NCBI RefSeq assembly: GCF_025460765.1 | Contig: NZ_JAMWEG010000003.1 | Coordinates: forward strand, 496,001 to 560,000 | Length of the DNA stretch: 64,000 nt | Direction: 5' to 3' | Source: Micromonospora sp. MA102 | GTDB lineage: Bacteria > Actinomycetota > Actinomycetes > Mycobacteriales > Micromonosporaceae | Part shown: in pieces, positions 55,964-64,000 of the stretch | Layout of the letters: every line of letters starts with the position of its first letter | Numbering within the stretch: the first letter of the stretch is position 1 | Translations under genes and position numbers: made by a program | The notes under the pieces: generated by a model | What the model was told of the DNA's origin: nothing | The model's database searches: none | What the model saw: the letters and a program-made list of their open reading frames with translations, nothing else

Positions 55964-57145
55964 CTAGCCGGCCAGGCGCCAGCGACCGCCGCGGGCGACG
56001 AGCGTGGTCAGCGCCTGCGGCATCAGGCCGGAGTGGTTGTCCGGGGTCATCCGGATCGGCCCGGAGAGGCCGTCGAGCTGCGCGGTCTCCAGGACCTCGC
56101 GCAGGGCGCCCCGGTCCACCTCGCCCGGCTCGCCGCCGGCCCGCAGTTCGGCGTCGGCGATGAGCTGGACGGCGTCGGCGGCGAACGACGAGAAGCCGTT
56201 GTAGCCGCCGAACCGGGCCGTGTACTCCTGGAACCACTGCCGCCGGGCGGCCTTGGCCGGGGTGGTGGCGATGACGTCGTCGATCACCATGGTCTGGGTG
56301 AAGATCAGGGTGGTCTGCTCGGTGGACCGGGCGGAGGCGCCCAGGAAGAGGTCACCGGCCGCCGAGGCGTCGAAGAAGAGCGCGCCCGGGTAGCGGCCCT
56401 GTCGGGCGGTGGCGGCCGCCAGGGACGCCTGCTCCGGCGGGGTCCAGACGACCATCGCGTCGGGCTTCTTGGCGGTCAGGTTGGCGATCTGGGTGCTGAC
56501 CTCCGTGTCGGTGGTCCGCACCGACTCGGCGCGGGTCAGTTTGATGTCGGCCTTGTCGAACTGGCTGTCCAACGCGGCCAGCCCCTCCTCGCCGTACTTG
56601 TCGGCGCTGTGCAGCACGGCCACCTTGCGGATGTTGCGGCGGACCAGCTCGGTGGTGAGGGCCGCGGCGCTGTCCGCCGCATTCGGCGCCAGCTTGAAGA
56701 CATAGCGGCGTTCGGCGACGGGTTCCGTGACCTCCCCGGAGGAGGCGAGCGCGATGGTGGGAATGAGCTTCTCACCGATCGTGCGGGCGGCCCCGATCGC
56801 ACATTCGTTGCAGCCGCCCATGATGATGGCGCTGACCCGCGAGTCAGCGCTGAAATCGTTGATGTTCCGCAACGATTCCGCGGCGTCGGAGCGGTTGTCC
56901 TTCACCTTCAGTTCGATCTTCCGGCCACCCAGCGCGCCGGAGGAGTTCAACTGCTCCTTCTTCAGTTCCAGGGCCCGCTGGTAGACCTTGCCGATCGATG
57001 CGTAGGCGCCGGACAGTTCGAGGTCCGCGGCGATCACGATCGGACTGGTGTCCCGCGGTTCCCCGCCGATCCCGCAGCCGGTGAGCGTGGTGGCCAGCAC
57101 GGCCGATGCGAGCACCGCGATGCTCGCGGAGCGGATGGGGCTCAA
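55964..57145 (-). CDS. branched-chain-amino-acid-type binding lipoprotein
   Basis: A periplasmic-binding-fold type I protein (Leu/Ile/Val-receptor family). The product is 393 residues from the TTG at 57145, five bases after GGAGGA; the longer frame to 57334 is not homologous. Signal with lipobox LTGC (C24). The mature part shows ADLELSGAYASIGKVYQRALELKK, then NDFSADSRVSAIIMGG and RYVFKLAPNAADSA, typical of the family. No permease or ATPase gene accompanies it, so it may be a sensor partner rather than a transporter part. It is divergent from cvnA. Confidence 0.85.
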   Translation of the reverse strand: MSPIRSASIAVLASAVLATTLTGCGIGGEPRDTSPIVIAADLELSGAYASIGKVYQRALELKKEQLNSSGALGGRKIELKVKDNRSDAAESLRNINDFSADSRVSAIIMGGCNECAIGAARTIGEKLIPTIALASSGEVTEPVAERRYVFKLAPNAADSAAALTTELVRRNIRKVAVLHSADKYGEEGLAALDSQFDKADIKLTRAESVRTTDTEVSTQIANLTAKKPDAMVVWTPPEQASLAAATARQGRYPGALFFDASAAGDLFLGASARSTEQTTLIFTQTMVIDDVIATTPAKAARRQWFQEYTARFGGYNGFSSFAADAVQLIADAELRAGGEPGEVDRGALREVLETAQLDGLSGPIRMTPDNHSGLMPQALTTLVARGGRWRLAG

Positions 57146-57592
57146 CTCAGTCCTCCAGGTGCGGCGCGGGCCAGCGCCCGACCACCGCCGCTCGTCCGTC
57201 CTCAGTGGAGGATCGGGATTGGTGTGCCGTACGGTGTGCGCGAAGCCTGCAAAACCTTGCCAATGCCGGGCCCTGTGGTCAAGCGCGGATGCCGGGAGTC
57301 GTTTCGGGACAGCCGTCCCACATGCTGGGGACACGGAACGTTAACCGACAATTACTGCGCAGATGCATCCGACCACTCTGGAGTGACATGCCCTGTTCAG
57401 GGGGCTGGAGAAAAGAAGGTATTAGGTGATCGGATCACGGGTTGCGTCAGCCCCGACCGTTTCCTGCCTCACTGCCGCTTCCCAAACAGGATCTCGTCTG
57501 ATGAAATCGCGGCCGTGCCGCGCGTGGCGCTGGCCGCTGCACCAGGCACGGGTCGGCGGGTCAAGCGTGGAAGAAACGACGGAGGCGATGTC
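57146..57592. other. divergent spacer, binding protein / cvnA
   Basis: About 450 noncoding bases. The clearest signal is GTGATC-G-GATCAC (57426-57438), a perfect palindrome 155 bases before cvnA. CCCTG/CAGGG lies at about 57392-57403. Promoters are not clear; a minus-strand TTGACC (57282-57277) has only a weak -10. GGAGG precedes the cvnA GTG. Confidence 0.45.
57426..57438. promoter_or_regulatory. GTGATCGGATCAC palindrome
   Basis: A perfect 6+1+6 inverted repeat upstream of cvnA, in the divergent spacer. Candidate operator for a dimeric regulator; the regulator is unknown. Confidence 0.4.
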
Positions 57593-60500
57593 GTGAGCAC
57601 CGGACCTACGACCCTGCCCGAGAGCCCCGACGCCGATGGGCGGAACCGGCGCCGGCGCCTGCCTCGGCTGCGTGACGCGCGGATCCGCTCCAAGCTCGCC
57701 CTCATCCTCGTCGTCCCGGTCGCGGCCGTCATCGCACTGGCAACTATCCGACTCGTCTCGGTCGGCGAGGGCGCGTACGAGGCCAACCGGATCCGGTCGC
57801 TGACCGCGCTGTCGATCGACGTCTCGGCGCTCACTCAGGACCTGCACAAGGAGCGGATGGCGGCGGCGTCCTTCCTGGTCGCGCCCAACCAGAAGCCGGA
57901 CGCCTACAACCTGCGGGTCCGCAGCACGGACGAGCGGATCGCGGCCTACCGGGACGAGCGGGGCAGGCTCGGCGACGTGCCGGCCTCGGTGCGCGACCGG
58001 CTCAAGGTGATCGACGACCACCTGGCGACGCTCAACGGCACCCGCCAGGAGGTGCTGGACCGGCAGCAGATGCCGGTCTCCGAGGCGAGCCTGCGCTACG
58101 GCATCATCCTCGACGACCTCGTCGCGTACGGCGACACGCTGGCCCAGCAGCCCGGCGCGGAGGCCCTGGCCGACGCCCGCCGCGCGGTGGCCGCCTTCGC
58201 CCACGCCAAGGCGGAGGTCGCCGAGGAGGAGGCGGTCGCCTTCACGGCGCTCTCCGCCGGCCGGATCGACGAGGAGCAGTTCTCCTCCTTCGTGGCCACC
58301 CTGACCGGCCAGCAGGAGGCCCTGCTGTCCTTCTCCCGGGCCGCCGAGCCGGCCCAACGGTCCCTGGTGGACCGCACCGTCTCCGGCGACGCCGTGCTGC
58401 TCTCCGACCGGGTCGCCAACGACATCTCCCGCTCGGTCGGTCAGGTCCCGCTGGTCACCCGGGACGAGGCCGCCGCGGCGGTCGGCGCGGTCGGCGACCT
58501 GATGCGGTGGGCCGAGATCCAGCTCCAGGACGAGCTGCTCGCCGACGCCGACGCGGTGCGCTCCGACGTCATCCGGCAGGCCGTCGTGGAGAGCCTGCTG
58601 GTGCTGCTCACCCTGGCGATCGCCGTGACGCTGGCCGTGGTGCTGGCCCGCTCGCTCAACGACTCGCTGCGCCGGCTGCGCGAGGGCGCGCTGGCGGTGG
58701 CGAACCACGACCTGCCCGATGCGGTGAGTCGGCTGCAGAACGTCAACGCCATCGGCGACGGCGGCGTGGACGAGATCGTCCAGCAGGTCCGGGACCCGAT
58801 CAAGCTGACCAACCGCGACGAGGTCGGCCAGGTGGCGTCGGCGTTCAACGTGGTCCACCGGGAGGCGGTCCGGGTGGCCGCCGAGCAGGCCGCCCTGCGG
58901 ACCAGCGTCTCGGCGATGTTCCTCAACCTGGCCCGCCGCTCGCAGAGCCTGGTCGACCGGATGATCGGCGAGCTGGACGCGATCGAGCGCAGCGAGGAGG
59001 ACCCGAAGCGACTGGCCCAGCTCTTCGAGCTGGACCACCTGGCCACCCGGATGCGCCGCAACGACGAGAACCTGCTGGTGCTTGCCGGAGCCGACTCGGC
59101 CGTGCCGCGCCGCGACGACGCGCTCCTGGTCGACGTGCTGCGCGCCGCCCAGTCCGAGGTGGAGCTCTACAACCGGATCGAGTTCGGCACGGTCGACACC
59201 GACATCTCGGTCGCCGCGCACGCGGTCAACGACGTGGTCCGTCTGGTCGCCGAGCTGCTGGACAACGCCACGCGGTTCTCGCCGCCGAACACCATCGTGG
59301 TGGCCGACGGCCGCCGGATCCGCGACTACGTGCTCATCCAGGTCGAGGACCGCGGCCTCGGGCTCAGCGACGAGCAGCTCGACTCGCTCAACCGCCGGCT
59401 GGCCGCCCCGCCCACGGTCGACGTGGCCGCGTTCCGGCTGATGGGTCTGGCCGTGGTCAGCAGGCTCGCCTCCCGCTACGGGATCCGGGTCGAGCTGCGC
59501 CGCAACGTCGAGGGCGGCACCGTCGCCCAGGTCACCCTGCCGAACGCCACGGTGGTGCTGCCGGCGAACCGGGGCCAGGCCCCGCTGACCCGCCCGCGCC
59601 AGCCGCTCGCCGTCGAGCAGTCCCCGCTCAGCCAGGTGGGTGCCTCCGACGCGCTGGCCGGCGCGGGCCGGGCCGGCACGGCCACCCTGGCCGACCAGTG
59701 GCGCAGCACCGCCACGCCGCCGCCCGCCCGCTGGCAGGCGCCGGCCGAGGCCCGGGATACCGCCCCGGCCGTCCAGCTCGGCGCGACCGGCGCGCTGCCC
59801 ACCGTGCCAGCGCCGGTCGCCTCCGCCCCGCCGGCCCCCGTCGCCCCGGCCCCGGTCTCCGGCGCCGGCTGGTCGGCGGGCGGGCCGACGGTCGCGCACC
59901 CCGCGCTCGACCCGCTGCCCCACCGGACGCCGGGCGGCGAGGCGGCGACGGGCGCCCCGGCGGCGCCGCCGGCCTACCAGCCGGCCGCACCGGCCCCGGC
60001 CGTCGAGCCCACTCCGGCGGCCCCGGCGGCCCCGGTGGTGGCCCGCTCGGCCCGCCCGGCCGAGGCGCCGATCTTCCGGGAGATGGAGGCGGTGTGGTTC
60101 CGCTCGCACGGCGAGGACGAGACCACCATCTTCACCCGCCCCCGGTTCGACGAGGAGCCGCCGCCGGCGCAGCCCGCCGCCGCCGCGCAGCCCACCGCGG
60201 TCGCGCAGCCCGCCGGCGCGTCGCCGCTGCCGAAGCTGCCGACCCGCACCCCGGGCGCCCAGGCGGGCGGGCTCAGCACGCCACCGCCGTACACCCCGCC
60301 GGCGGTGCCGTCCCCGGCGCCCGCCGCGGCCGTACCCCCGCCGGCACCGACACCGCCGCCGATCGACCCGGAGGCGTGGCGCACGGCGGCCGATGAGGGG
60401 TGGTCGCGGGCCAGCAAGGCCGCGGAGCCCAGCAACGGCGGCACCACCCGTTCCGGCCTGCCCAAACGGGTGCCGCAGGCGCAACTCGTGCCCGGCGGTA

Positions 60501-60646
60501 TCGAGCCGAAGGGCAGCCGGGCCTCCGCCCGGCGCACCCCGGACGAAGTACGTGGCCTGCTGTCGGCCTACCACCGCGGTGTCCAGCGGGGTCGGACGGC
60601 CGGCGCGGACCTGAACAGCACCTCGACCAAGGAGACGAACCGATGA
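57593..60646 (+). CDS. cvnA: conservon sensor kinase with NIT-type domain (CvnA)
   Basis: A 1017-residue membrane kinase-like protein, first gene of a conservon. Membrane helix 1 is at about 34-55. An extracytoplasmic helical region (about 60-330) with LHKERMAAASFL and RSTDERIAAYR fits the nitrate/nitrite-sensing (NIT) domain. Helix 2 is at about 334-352, then a HAMP-like segment. The HATPase has ELLDNATRFSPP (554-565) and VEDRGLGLS (584-592). A standard H-box is not obvious; H482 in ELDHLATRMRR is the best candidate. Residues after about 640 are a Pro/Ala-rich tail of more than 350 residues. The GTG at 57593 follows GGAGG. Confidence 0.88.
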   Translation: MSTGPTTLPESPDADGRNRRRRLPRLRDARIRSKLALILVVPVAAVIALATIRLVSVGEGAYEANRIRSLTALSIDVSALTQDLHKERMAAASFLVAPNQKPDAYNLRVRSTDERIAAYRDERGRLGDVPASVRDRLKVIDDHLATLNGTRQEVLDRQQMPVSEASLRYGIILDDLVAYGDTLAQQPGAEALADARRAVAAFAHAKAEVAEEEAVAFTALSAGRIDEEQFSSFVATLTGQQEALLSFSRAAEPAQRSLVDRTVSGDAVLLSDRVANDISRSVGQVPLVTRDEAAAAVGAVGDLMRWAEIQLQDELLADADAVRSDVIRQAVVESLLVLLTLAIAVTLAVVLARSLNDSLRRLREGALAVANHDLPDAVSRLQNVNAIGDGGVDEIVQQVRDPIKLTNRDEVGQVASAFNVVHREAVRVAAEQAALRTSVSAMFLNLARRSQSLVDRMIGELDAIERSEEDPKRLAQLFELDHLATRMRRNDENLLVLAGADSAVPRRDDALLVDVLRAAQSEVELYNRIEFGTVDTDISVAAHAVNDVVRLVAELLDNATRFSPPNTIVVADGRRIRDYVLIQVEDRGLGLSDEQLDSLNRRLAAPPTVDVAAFRLMGLAVVSRLASRYGIRVELRRNVEGGTVAQVTLPNATVVLPANRGQAPLTRPRQPLAVEQSPLSQVGASDALAGAGRAGTATLADQWRSTATPPPARWQAPAEARDTAPAVQLGATGALPTVPAPVASAPPAPVAPAPVSGAGWSAGGPTVAHPALDPLPHRTPGGEAATGAPAAPPAYQPAAPAPAVEPTPAAPAAPVVARSARPAEAPIFREMEAVWFRSHGEDETTIFTRPRFDEEPPPAQPAAAAQPTAVAQPAGASPLPKLPTRTPGAQAGGLSTPPPYTPPAVPSPAPAAAVPPPAPTPPPIDPEAWRTAADEGWSRASKAAEPSNGGTTRSGLPKRVPQAQLVPGGIEPKGSRASARRTPDEVRGLLSAYHRGVQRGRTAGADLNSTSTKETNR

Positions 60647-61050
60647 ACAGGCCAGCGGCCATGCAGGACATGGGTTGGCTGCTCACCAACTTCGCCGACA
60701 GCGTGGCGGGCATCGCCCACGTGGTGGCGGTGTCCGCGGACGGGCTGCTGCTCGCCTCCTCCCGCGACCTGCCGACGGATCGGGCCGACCAGCTCGCCGC
60801 GATCACGTCCGGCGTGGTGAGCCTGACCGAGGGTGCCGCCCGGATGTTCAGCGCCGGCGGGGTGCTCCAGACCGTCATCGAGATGGACAGCGGATACCTC
60901 TTCCTCATGTCGATCAGCGACGGCTCGTCGATGGCCGTACTGGCCGCGCGGAGCTGCGACGTCGGTCAGGTGGGCTACGAGATGGCGCTGCTGGTGGAAC
61001 GGGTCGGCCAGGCGCTGGTCCCGCTTCCGAGGGACGCCGTCCGGCCCTGA
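60643..61050 (+). CDS. cvnB: roadblock/LC7 protein (CvnB)
   Basis: A 135-residue roadblock/LC7 domain protein, the second conservon member. It is expected to act with the small GTPase-like CvnD, as MglB does with MglA. Conserved features are the start MGWLLTNFADSVAGIAHVV and SADGLLLASS (about 30-40), then a C-terminal helix ending ALVPLPRD. The ATG at 60643 overlaps the cvnA stop by four bases. Confidence 0.92.
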   Translation: MNRPAAMQDMGWLLTNFADSVAGIAHVVAVSADGLLLASSRDLPTDRADQLAAITSGVVSLTEGAARMFSAGGVLQTVIEMDSGYLFLMSISDGSSMAVLAARSCDVGQVGYEMALLVERVGQALVPLPRDAVRP

Positions 61051-61115
61051 CCGGCCGTCCGGTGACCTGGTGATCCGGAGCCCGTCGGCTCCGTACGAGG
61101 GGAGGTGATCGCGAG

Positions 61116-61478
61116 ATGGAACCACGACGAGATCCGCGTGGCGCGCTGGTGCGGCCGTACGCGGTCACCCGTGGCCGCACCGAGCCGTTGCAGAACATCG
61201 CGCTCGAGGCGGTGCTGTCGTGCACGCCCACCCAGTCGGCCGAGGCGCGGTTCGCCGGGCACGACAAGTACCGCATCGCCTCGGTCTGTGAGGGCCGGGC
61301 ACAGTCGCTGGCGGAGATCGCCGCTTACACCCGGATGCCGCTGGGCGTCACCCGGGTGCTGGTCGCCGACATGGTGGCCGAGGGCCTGCTGACGCTACAC
61401 ACTGCCGCTCCCGCGACGGGGTTCGCGGCGCGCATGAACCTGCTTGGAAGGGTGCTAAGTGGACTTCGCGAACTATGA
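61116..61478 (+). CDS. cvnC: DUF742 protein (CvnC)
   Basis: A 120-residue DUF742 protein, the third conservon member. It has the typical LVRPYAVTRGRT motif (about 8-19) and a C-terminal winged-helix-like region (SLAEIAAYTRMPLGVTRVLVADMVAEGLL). The biochemical role is not established. The ATG at 61116 follows AGGGGAGGTGATC. Its end overlaps the cvnD GTG by 20 bases. Confidence 0.92.
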   Translation: MEPRRDPRGALVRPYAVTRGRTEPLQNIALEAVLSCTPTQSAEARFAGHDKYRIASVCEGRAQSLAEIAAYTRMPLGVTRVLVADMVAEGLLTLHTAAPATGFAARMNLLGRVLSGLREL

Positions 61479-62076
61479 CCCCGCCGGGGCGAACCGCAGC
61501 CGGGAGATCATCTCCGCGAAGATCGTCATCGCGGGCGGCTTCGGGGTGGGCAAGACCACCCTGGTCGGCGCGATCTCCGAGATCCAGCCGCTGACCACCG
61601 AGGCGCTGATGACCGCGGCGGGTGTCGGCATCGACGATCCGTCGAAGGTGCCCGGCAAGGAGACCACCACGGTCGCCATGGACTTCGGCCGGATCACCAT
61701 GGCCGAGGACCTGATCCTCTATCTCTTCGGCACGCCGGGCCAGACCCGCTTCTGGTTCATGTGGGACGAGATCATCCGGGGTGCGGTGGGCGCCGCAGTG
61801 CTGGTGGACACCCGCCGGATCACCGACGCCTTCGCGCCGCTGGACTACTTCGAGAACCGGAACCTGCCGTACGTGGTGGCGCTCAACCGGTTCGACGACG
61901 CGCCGCAGTACGAGCTGGAGGAGGTCCGCGAGGCGCTGGCCATCTCGCCGGACGTGCCGCTGGTGATGTGTGACGCGCGGCGGCGCGAGTCGGTCAAGCA
62001 GGTGCTGGTGACGGTGGTCGAGCACGCCATGCTCCGGCTCCAGGCCGAGCACGGCTTCGCGGCGCCGGTCGGCTGA
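61459..62076 (+). CDS. cvnD: conservon GTP/ATP-binding protein (CvnD)
   Basis: A 205-residue small G-domain protein, the fourth conservon member. The P loop GGFGVGKTT is at 26-34, the switch-2 motif GTPGQTRF at 91-98, and the base-specificity motif is N143-R-F-D146 in place of NKxD. It probably cycles at the membrane under control of CvnB. The GTG at 61459 overlaps cvnC. Its stop lies 18 bases from the convergent nnaR gene. Confidence 0.93.
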   Translation: MDFANYDPAGANRSREIISAKIVIAGGFGVGKTTLVGAISEIQPLTTEALMTAAGVGIDDPSKVPGKETTTVAMDFGRITMAEDLILYLFGTPGQTRFWFMWDEIIRGAVGAAVLVDTRRITDAFAPLDYFENRNLPYVVALNRFDDAPQYELEEVREALAISPDVPLVMCDARRRESVKQVLVTVVEHAMLRLQAEHGFAAPVG

Positions 62077-62083
62077 CGCGGCG

Positions 62084-62113
62084 CCGGCTGCGGGTCAGTC
62101 GACCCGCAGCCGG
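62084..62113. terminator. bidirectional terminator, cvnD / nnaR
   Basis: A perfect 13-bp stem CCGGCTGCGGGTC with loop AGTC. The stem contains the nnaR stop codon (62095-62097 on the minus strand). Confidence 0.75.
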
Positions 62114-63183
62114 TAGCCGCGCTTGACGACGGTCTGCACCACGCGGGGGGCGTCGAGCCCGACCCGCAGGCGGGCGACCGCCATCTCCACCGCGTGCTCG
62201 TCCGCGCCCCGGGGCAGGGTACGCAGCAGGGCGGTGCGGGACAGCACCTTCCCGGGCGCGGCCGCCAGCGCCCGCAGCACCGCCATCGGTGCGGGCGCGA
62301 GCGGGCGCAGCTCGCCGTCCACGACCGCGGCGTGCCCGCGCAGGGTCAGCAGGTGCCCGCCGGCCTTCACGGTCACCGTCCGGCGGGGCAGCTCGTCGAC
62401 GATCGTCCGCACCAGGGCGCCGAGCCGGGCCCGGGTCGGGGCGCTCACCGGCACGCCCCGCCGCACCAGGGGCTCGGCCGTGACCGCGCCGACGCAACTG
62501 GCCAGCACGTCACCGCGCAGCGCCGCCAGCACCGTCTCGGTCCGGTCCCCGGCCGCCCGCAGCAGCGCCTCGGCCGCCGGGGCGGAGGTGAACGTCACGG
62601 CGTCGACCATCCGCCCGGCGACCAGGTCGATCAGCCGGTGCAGCGGCGCCGGGTCGGTCGGCGGCGCCCAGCGGTAGACCGGCACCTCGATCACCGTGGC
62701 CCCGGCCGACTCCAGCGCCTCGGTGCACTCCGGCTGCCGCTCGCCGTGCAGTTGCAGCGCGACGACCTGGCCGGCCACCCCGCGCCGGACCAGGTGCTCG
62801 ACCACCTCGTCGCAGCTCTCCGAGGCGGGGGACCAGTGCTCGCGCAGCCCGGCCGCCCGGATCGCGCCGGTCGCCTTGGGCCCGCGGGCCACCACGTACG
62901 AGCGGGACAGAACGCCGCGCAGCGGCTCGGCCAGCCCCCAGCCCTCGGCCGCCTCCAGCCACCCGCGCATCCCGATCCCGGTGTTCGCCATGAGGACGTC
63001 CGGCGGGCGCTCCAGGCAGGTGCGGGTGGCCTCGCGCAGATCGGTGTCGTCGGCCAGCGGCACGATCCGCAGCGCGGGGGCGAGCACCACGCGCGCGCCG
63101 CGCCGCTGGAGCAGCGCGGCCAACTCGTCGCGCCGCCGGTCCGCGGTAACCCCGATGGTGAAGCCGGCCAGTTCCTCCCGCAT
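62095..63183 (-). CDS. nnaR: HemD-winged-helix regulator, NnaR-like
   Basis: A 362-residue fusion of a uroporphyrinogen-III-synthase-like domain (about 1-255) and a C-terminal winged-helix OmpR-type DNA-binding domain (about 265-362, with PAPMAVLRALAAAPGKVLSR and VVKRGYRLRV). This is the layout of NnaR, an activator of nitrate/nitrite assimilation in Actinobacteria working with GlnR (established family knowledge). The ATG at 63183 overlaps the nirD stop by one base and follows GGAGGAG. Whether the HemD part is catalytic cannot be judged here. Confidence 0.85.
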   Translation of the reverse strand: MREELAGFTIGVTADRRRDELAALLQRRGARVVLAPALRIVPLADDTDLREATRTCLERPPDVLMANTGIGMRGWLEAAEGWGLAEPLRGVLSRSYVVARGPKATGAIRAAGLREHWSPASESCDEVVEHLVRRGVAGQVVALQLHGERQPECTEALESAGATVIEVPVYRWAPPTDPAPLHRLIDLVAGRMVDAVTFTSAPAAEALLRAAGDRTETVLAALRGDVLASCVGAVTAEPLVRRGVPVSAPTRARLGALVRTIVDELPRRTVTVKAGGHLLTLRGHAAVVDGELRPLAPAPMAVLRALAAAPGKVLSRTALLRTLPRGADEHAVEMAVARLRVGLDAPRVVQTVVKRGYRLRVD

Positions 63184-63521
63184 CACTCCTCCTGCCGCAG
63201 CCGCACCTCGACCAGGCCGTCCCGGCAGCGCACCTCGTGCCGCCGCAGCGCCACGCCCGGGAGGTCCAGGCACCGCCCGGTGGTCAGGTCGTAGACCTGC
63301 TTGTGCAGCGGCGACGCGAGCGTCGGCAGGCCACCCCGGCTGCCCACGATCCCCCGGGACATCACCTGCGCGCCGCCGACCGGGTCGAGGTTGTCGACCG
63401 CGTACAGCTCGCCACCGGTGCGGAAGAGCGCCACCTGCACCCCGTCGACCAGGGCGGCCACGCCCCGGTCCGGGTCCAGCCGGTCCAGCGGGCAGACCGC
63501 CGTCCAGTCCAGCGTCCTCAT
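63183..63521 (-). CDS. nirD: nitrite reductase small subunit
   Basis: Small subunit of assimilatory NADH nitrite reductase. It has 112 residues with a Rieske-like fold, but the cysteine/histidine cluster ligands are not both present (SPLHKQVYDL has only the second-box remnant), as usual for NirD. The ATG at 63521 overlaps the nirB stop by four bases. It is co-transcribed with nirB and the nnaR-like gene. Confidence 0.92.
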   Translation of the reverse strand: MRTLDWTAVCPLDRLDPDRGVAALVDGVQVALFRTGGELYAVDNLDPVGGAQVMSRGIVGSRGGLPTLASPLHKQVYDLTTGRCLDLPGVALRRHEVRCRDGLVEVRLRQEE

Positions 63522-64000
63522 CGCCGTACCTCCGGAAGGCCCAGCGCGACCGGCCGGCGGCGATCGTCGGCGCCCGGCGGCGCGCCGCGGGCCGGCACCG
63601 GCTGGCCGCGCTCGACGGCGAAGGTGATGGACGGGTCGGGCACGTCGGGGGCGTTGACGAAGGAGGTGAAGCGGCGCAGCCGCTCCGGGTCCTCCAGCAC
63701 GTCCCGCCACTCGTCGGAATATCCGGCGGCGTGCCGGGCCATGGCCGCGTCGAGGTCGGCGCAGAGCCCCAGCGAGTCGTCCACGAGCACCGACCGGAGG
63801 TGGTCGAGCCCGCCGTCCATCGCCTCGATCCAGGCGGCCGTGCGCTGCAACCGGTCGGCGGTGCGGACGTAGAACATCAGGAACCGGTCGATGAGGGTGA
63901 CCAGCTCGGCGGTGCTCAGGTCGGTGGCGAACAGGTCGGCGTGCCGGGGCCGGAAGCCGCCGTTGCCGCCGACGTAGAGGTTCCAGCCGCTCTCGGTGGC
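63518..64000 (-). CDS. nirB: nitrite reductase large subunit, C-terminal part
   Basis: The C-terminal 160 residues of NirB, cut by the right edge of the window. The start of the visible part (ESGWNLYVGGNGGFRPRHADL) is the conserved end of the siroheme/iron-sulfur domain, followed by FMFYVRTADRLQRT-type helices. The cofactor cysteines lie outside the window. NirB reduces nitrite to ammonium with NADH. Its stop overlaps the nirD start. Confidence 0.9.
   Translation of the reverse strand, partial: ATESGWNLYVGGNGGFRPRHADLFATDLSTAELVTLIDRFLMFYVRTADRLQRTAAWIEAMDGGLDHLRSVLVDDSLGLCADLDAAMARHAAGYSDEWRDVLEDPERLRRFTSFVNAPDVPDPSITFAVERGQPVPARGAPPGADDRRRPVALGLPEVRR

Noticed and set aside
56033-57592. A 520-codon upstream extension of the cvnA frame
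   Set aside because: It lies antisense to the binding-lipoprotein gene and the divergent spacer; the GTG at 57593 has a good binding site and gives the family N terminus.

Overview
The window is high-GC (about 70%) actinobacterial chromosome. GTG and TTG starts, 4-base stop/start overlaps, zinc-ribbon ribosomal proteins, a conservon, a F420-type oxidoreductase and a thiO-type thiamine operon all fit this. The RpoB length and sequence suggest Micromonosporaceae (Micromonospora-like); that family call is inference, not a database result.

Positions 1-37400 are almost entirely the translation and transcription core. The order is rplK-rplA; an ABC-type ATPase/membrane pair; rplJ-rplL behind a leader with a readable attenuator; rpoB-rpoC; two DUF4190-like membrane proteins; rpsL-rpsG-fusA-tuf; the 21-gene S10/spc block (rpsJ to rplO); secY-adk-map; a DUF1707 protein; and infA-rpmJ-rpsM-rpsK-rpsD-rpoA-rplQ-truA. 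Long GC-rich hairpins sit at nearly every junction between sub-operons (rpoB/rpoC, rpsG/fusA, tuf/rpsJ, rpsQ/rplN, rplO/secY, rpsD/rpoA). The rpsL and rpsJ leaders share an exact 20-nt sequence.

Positions 37400-42200 hold a Pro-rich single-pass membrane protein, an RsmC-like methyltransferase, an ABC-F protein and an aldo/keto reductase. Positions 42300-48200 are a complete thiamine operon under a TPP riboswitch: thiE-thiO-thiS-thiG-thiE2-thiD-thiC. It has two ThiE-like genes whose active-site motifs have decayed in different places. Positions 48200-51500 (minus) encode a 1100-residue membrane protein with a very long disordered tail.

Positions 51600-55950 are a divergent locus made of an NMT1/SsuA-type binding lipoprotein, a permease and an ATPase, plus an LLM oxidoreductase and a cupin. 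Together they look like an import-and-oxidise module with unknown substrate. Positions 56000-62100 hold a branched-chain-amino-acid-type binding lipoprotein divergent from a four-gene conservon (cvnA-B-C-D) whose kinase carries a nitrate/nitrite-sensing (NIT) type domain. It converges on nirB-nirD-nnaR (minus), the nitrite assimilation genes, which run off the right edge.

I saw no tRNA, rRNA, CRISPR array, insertion sequence or prophage. Most of the window is conserved core. The most open questions are the shared leader elements, the two ThiE paralogues, and the conservon/binding-protein/nitrite neighbourhood.
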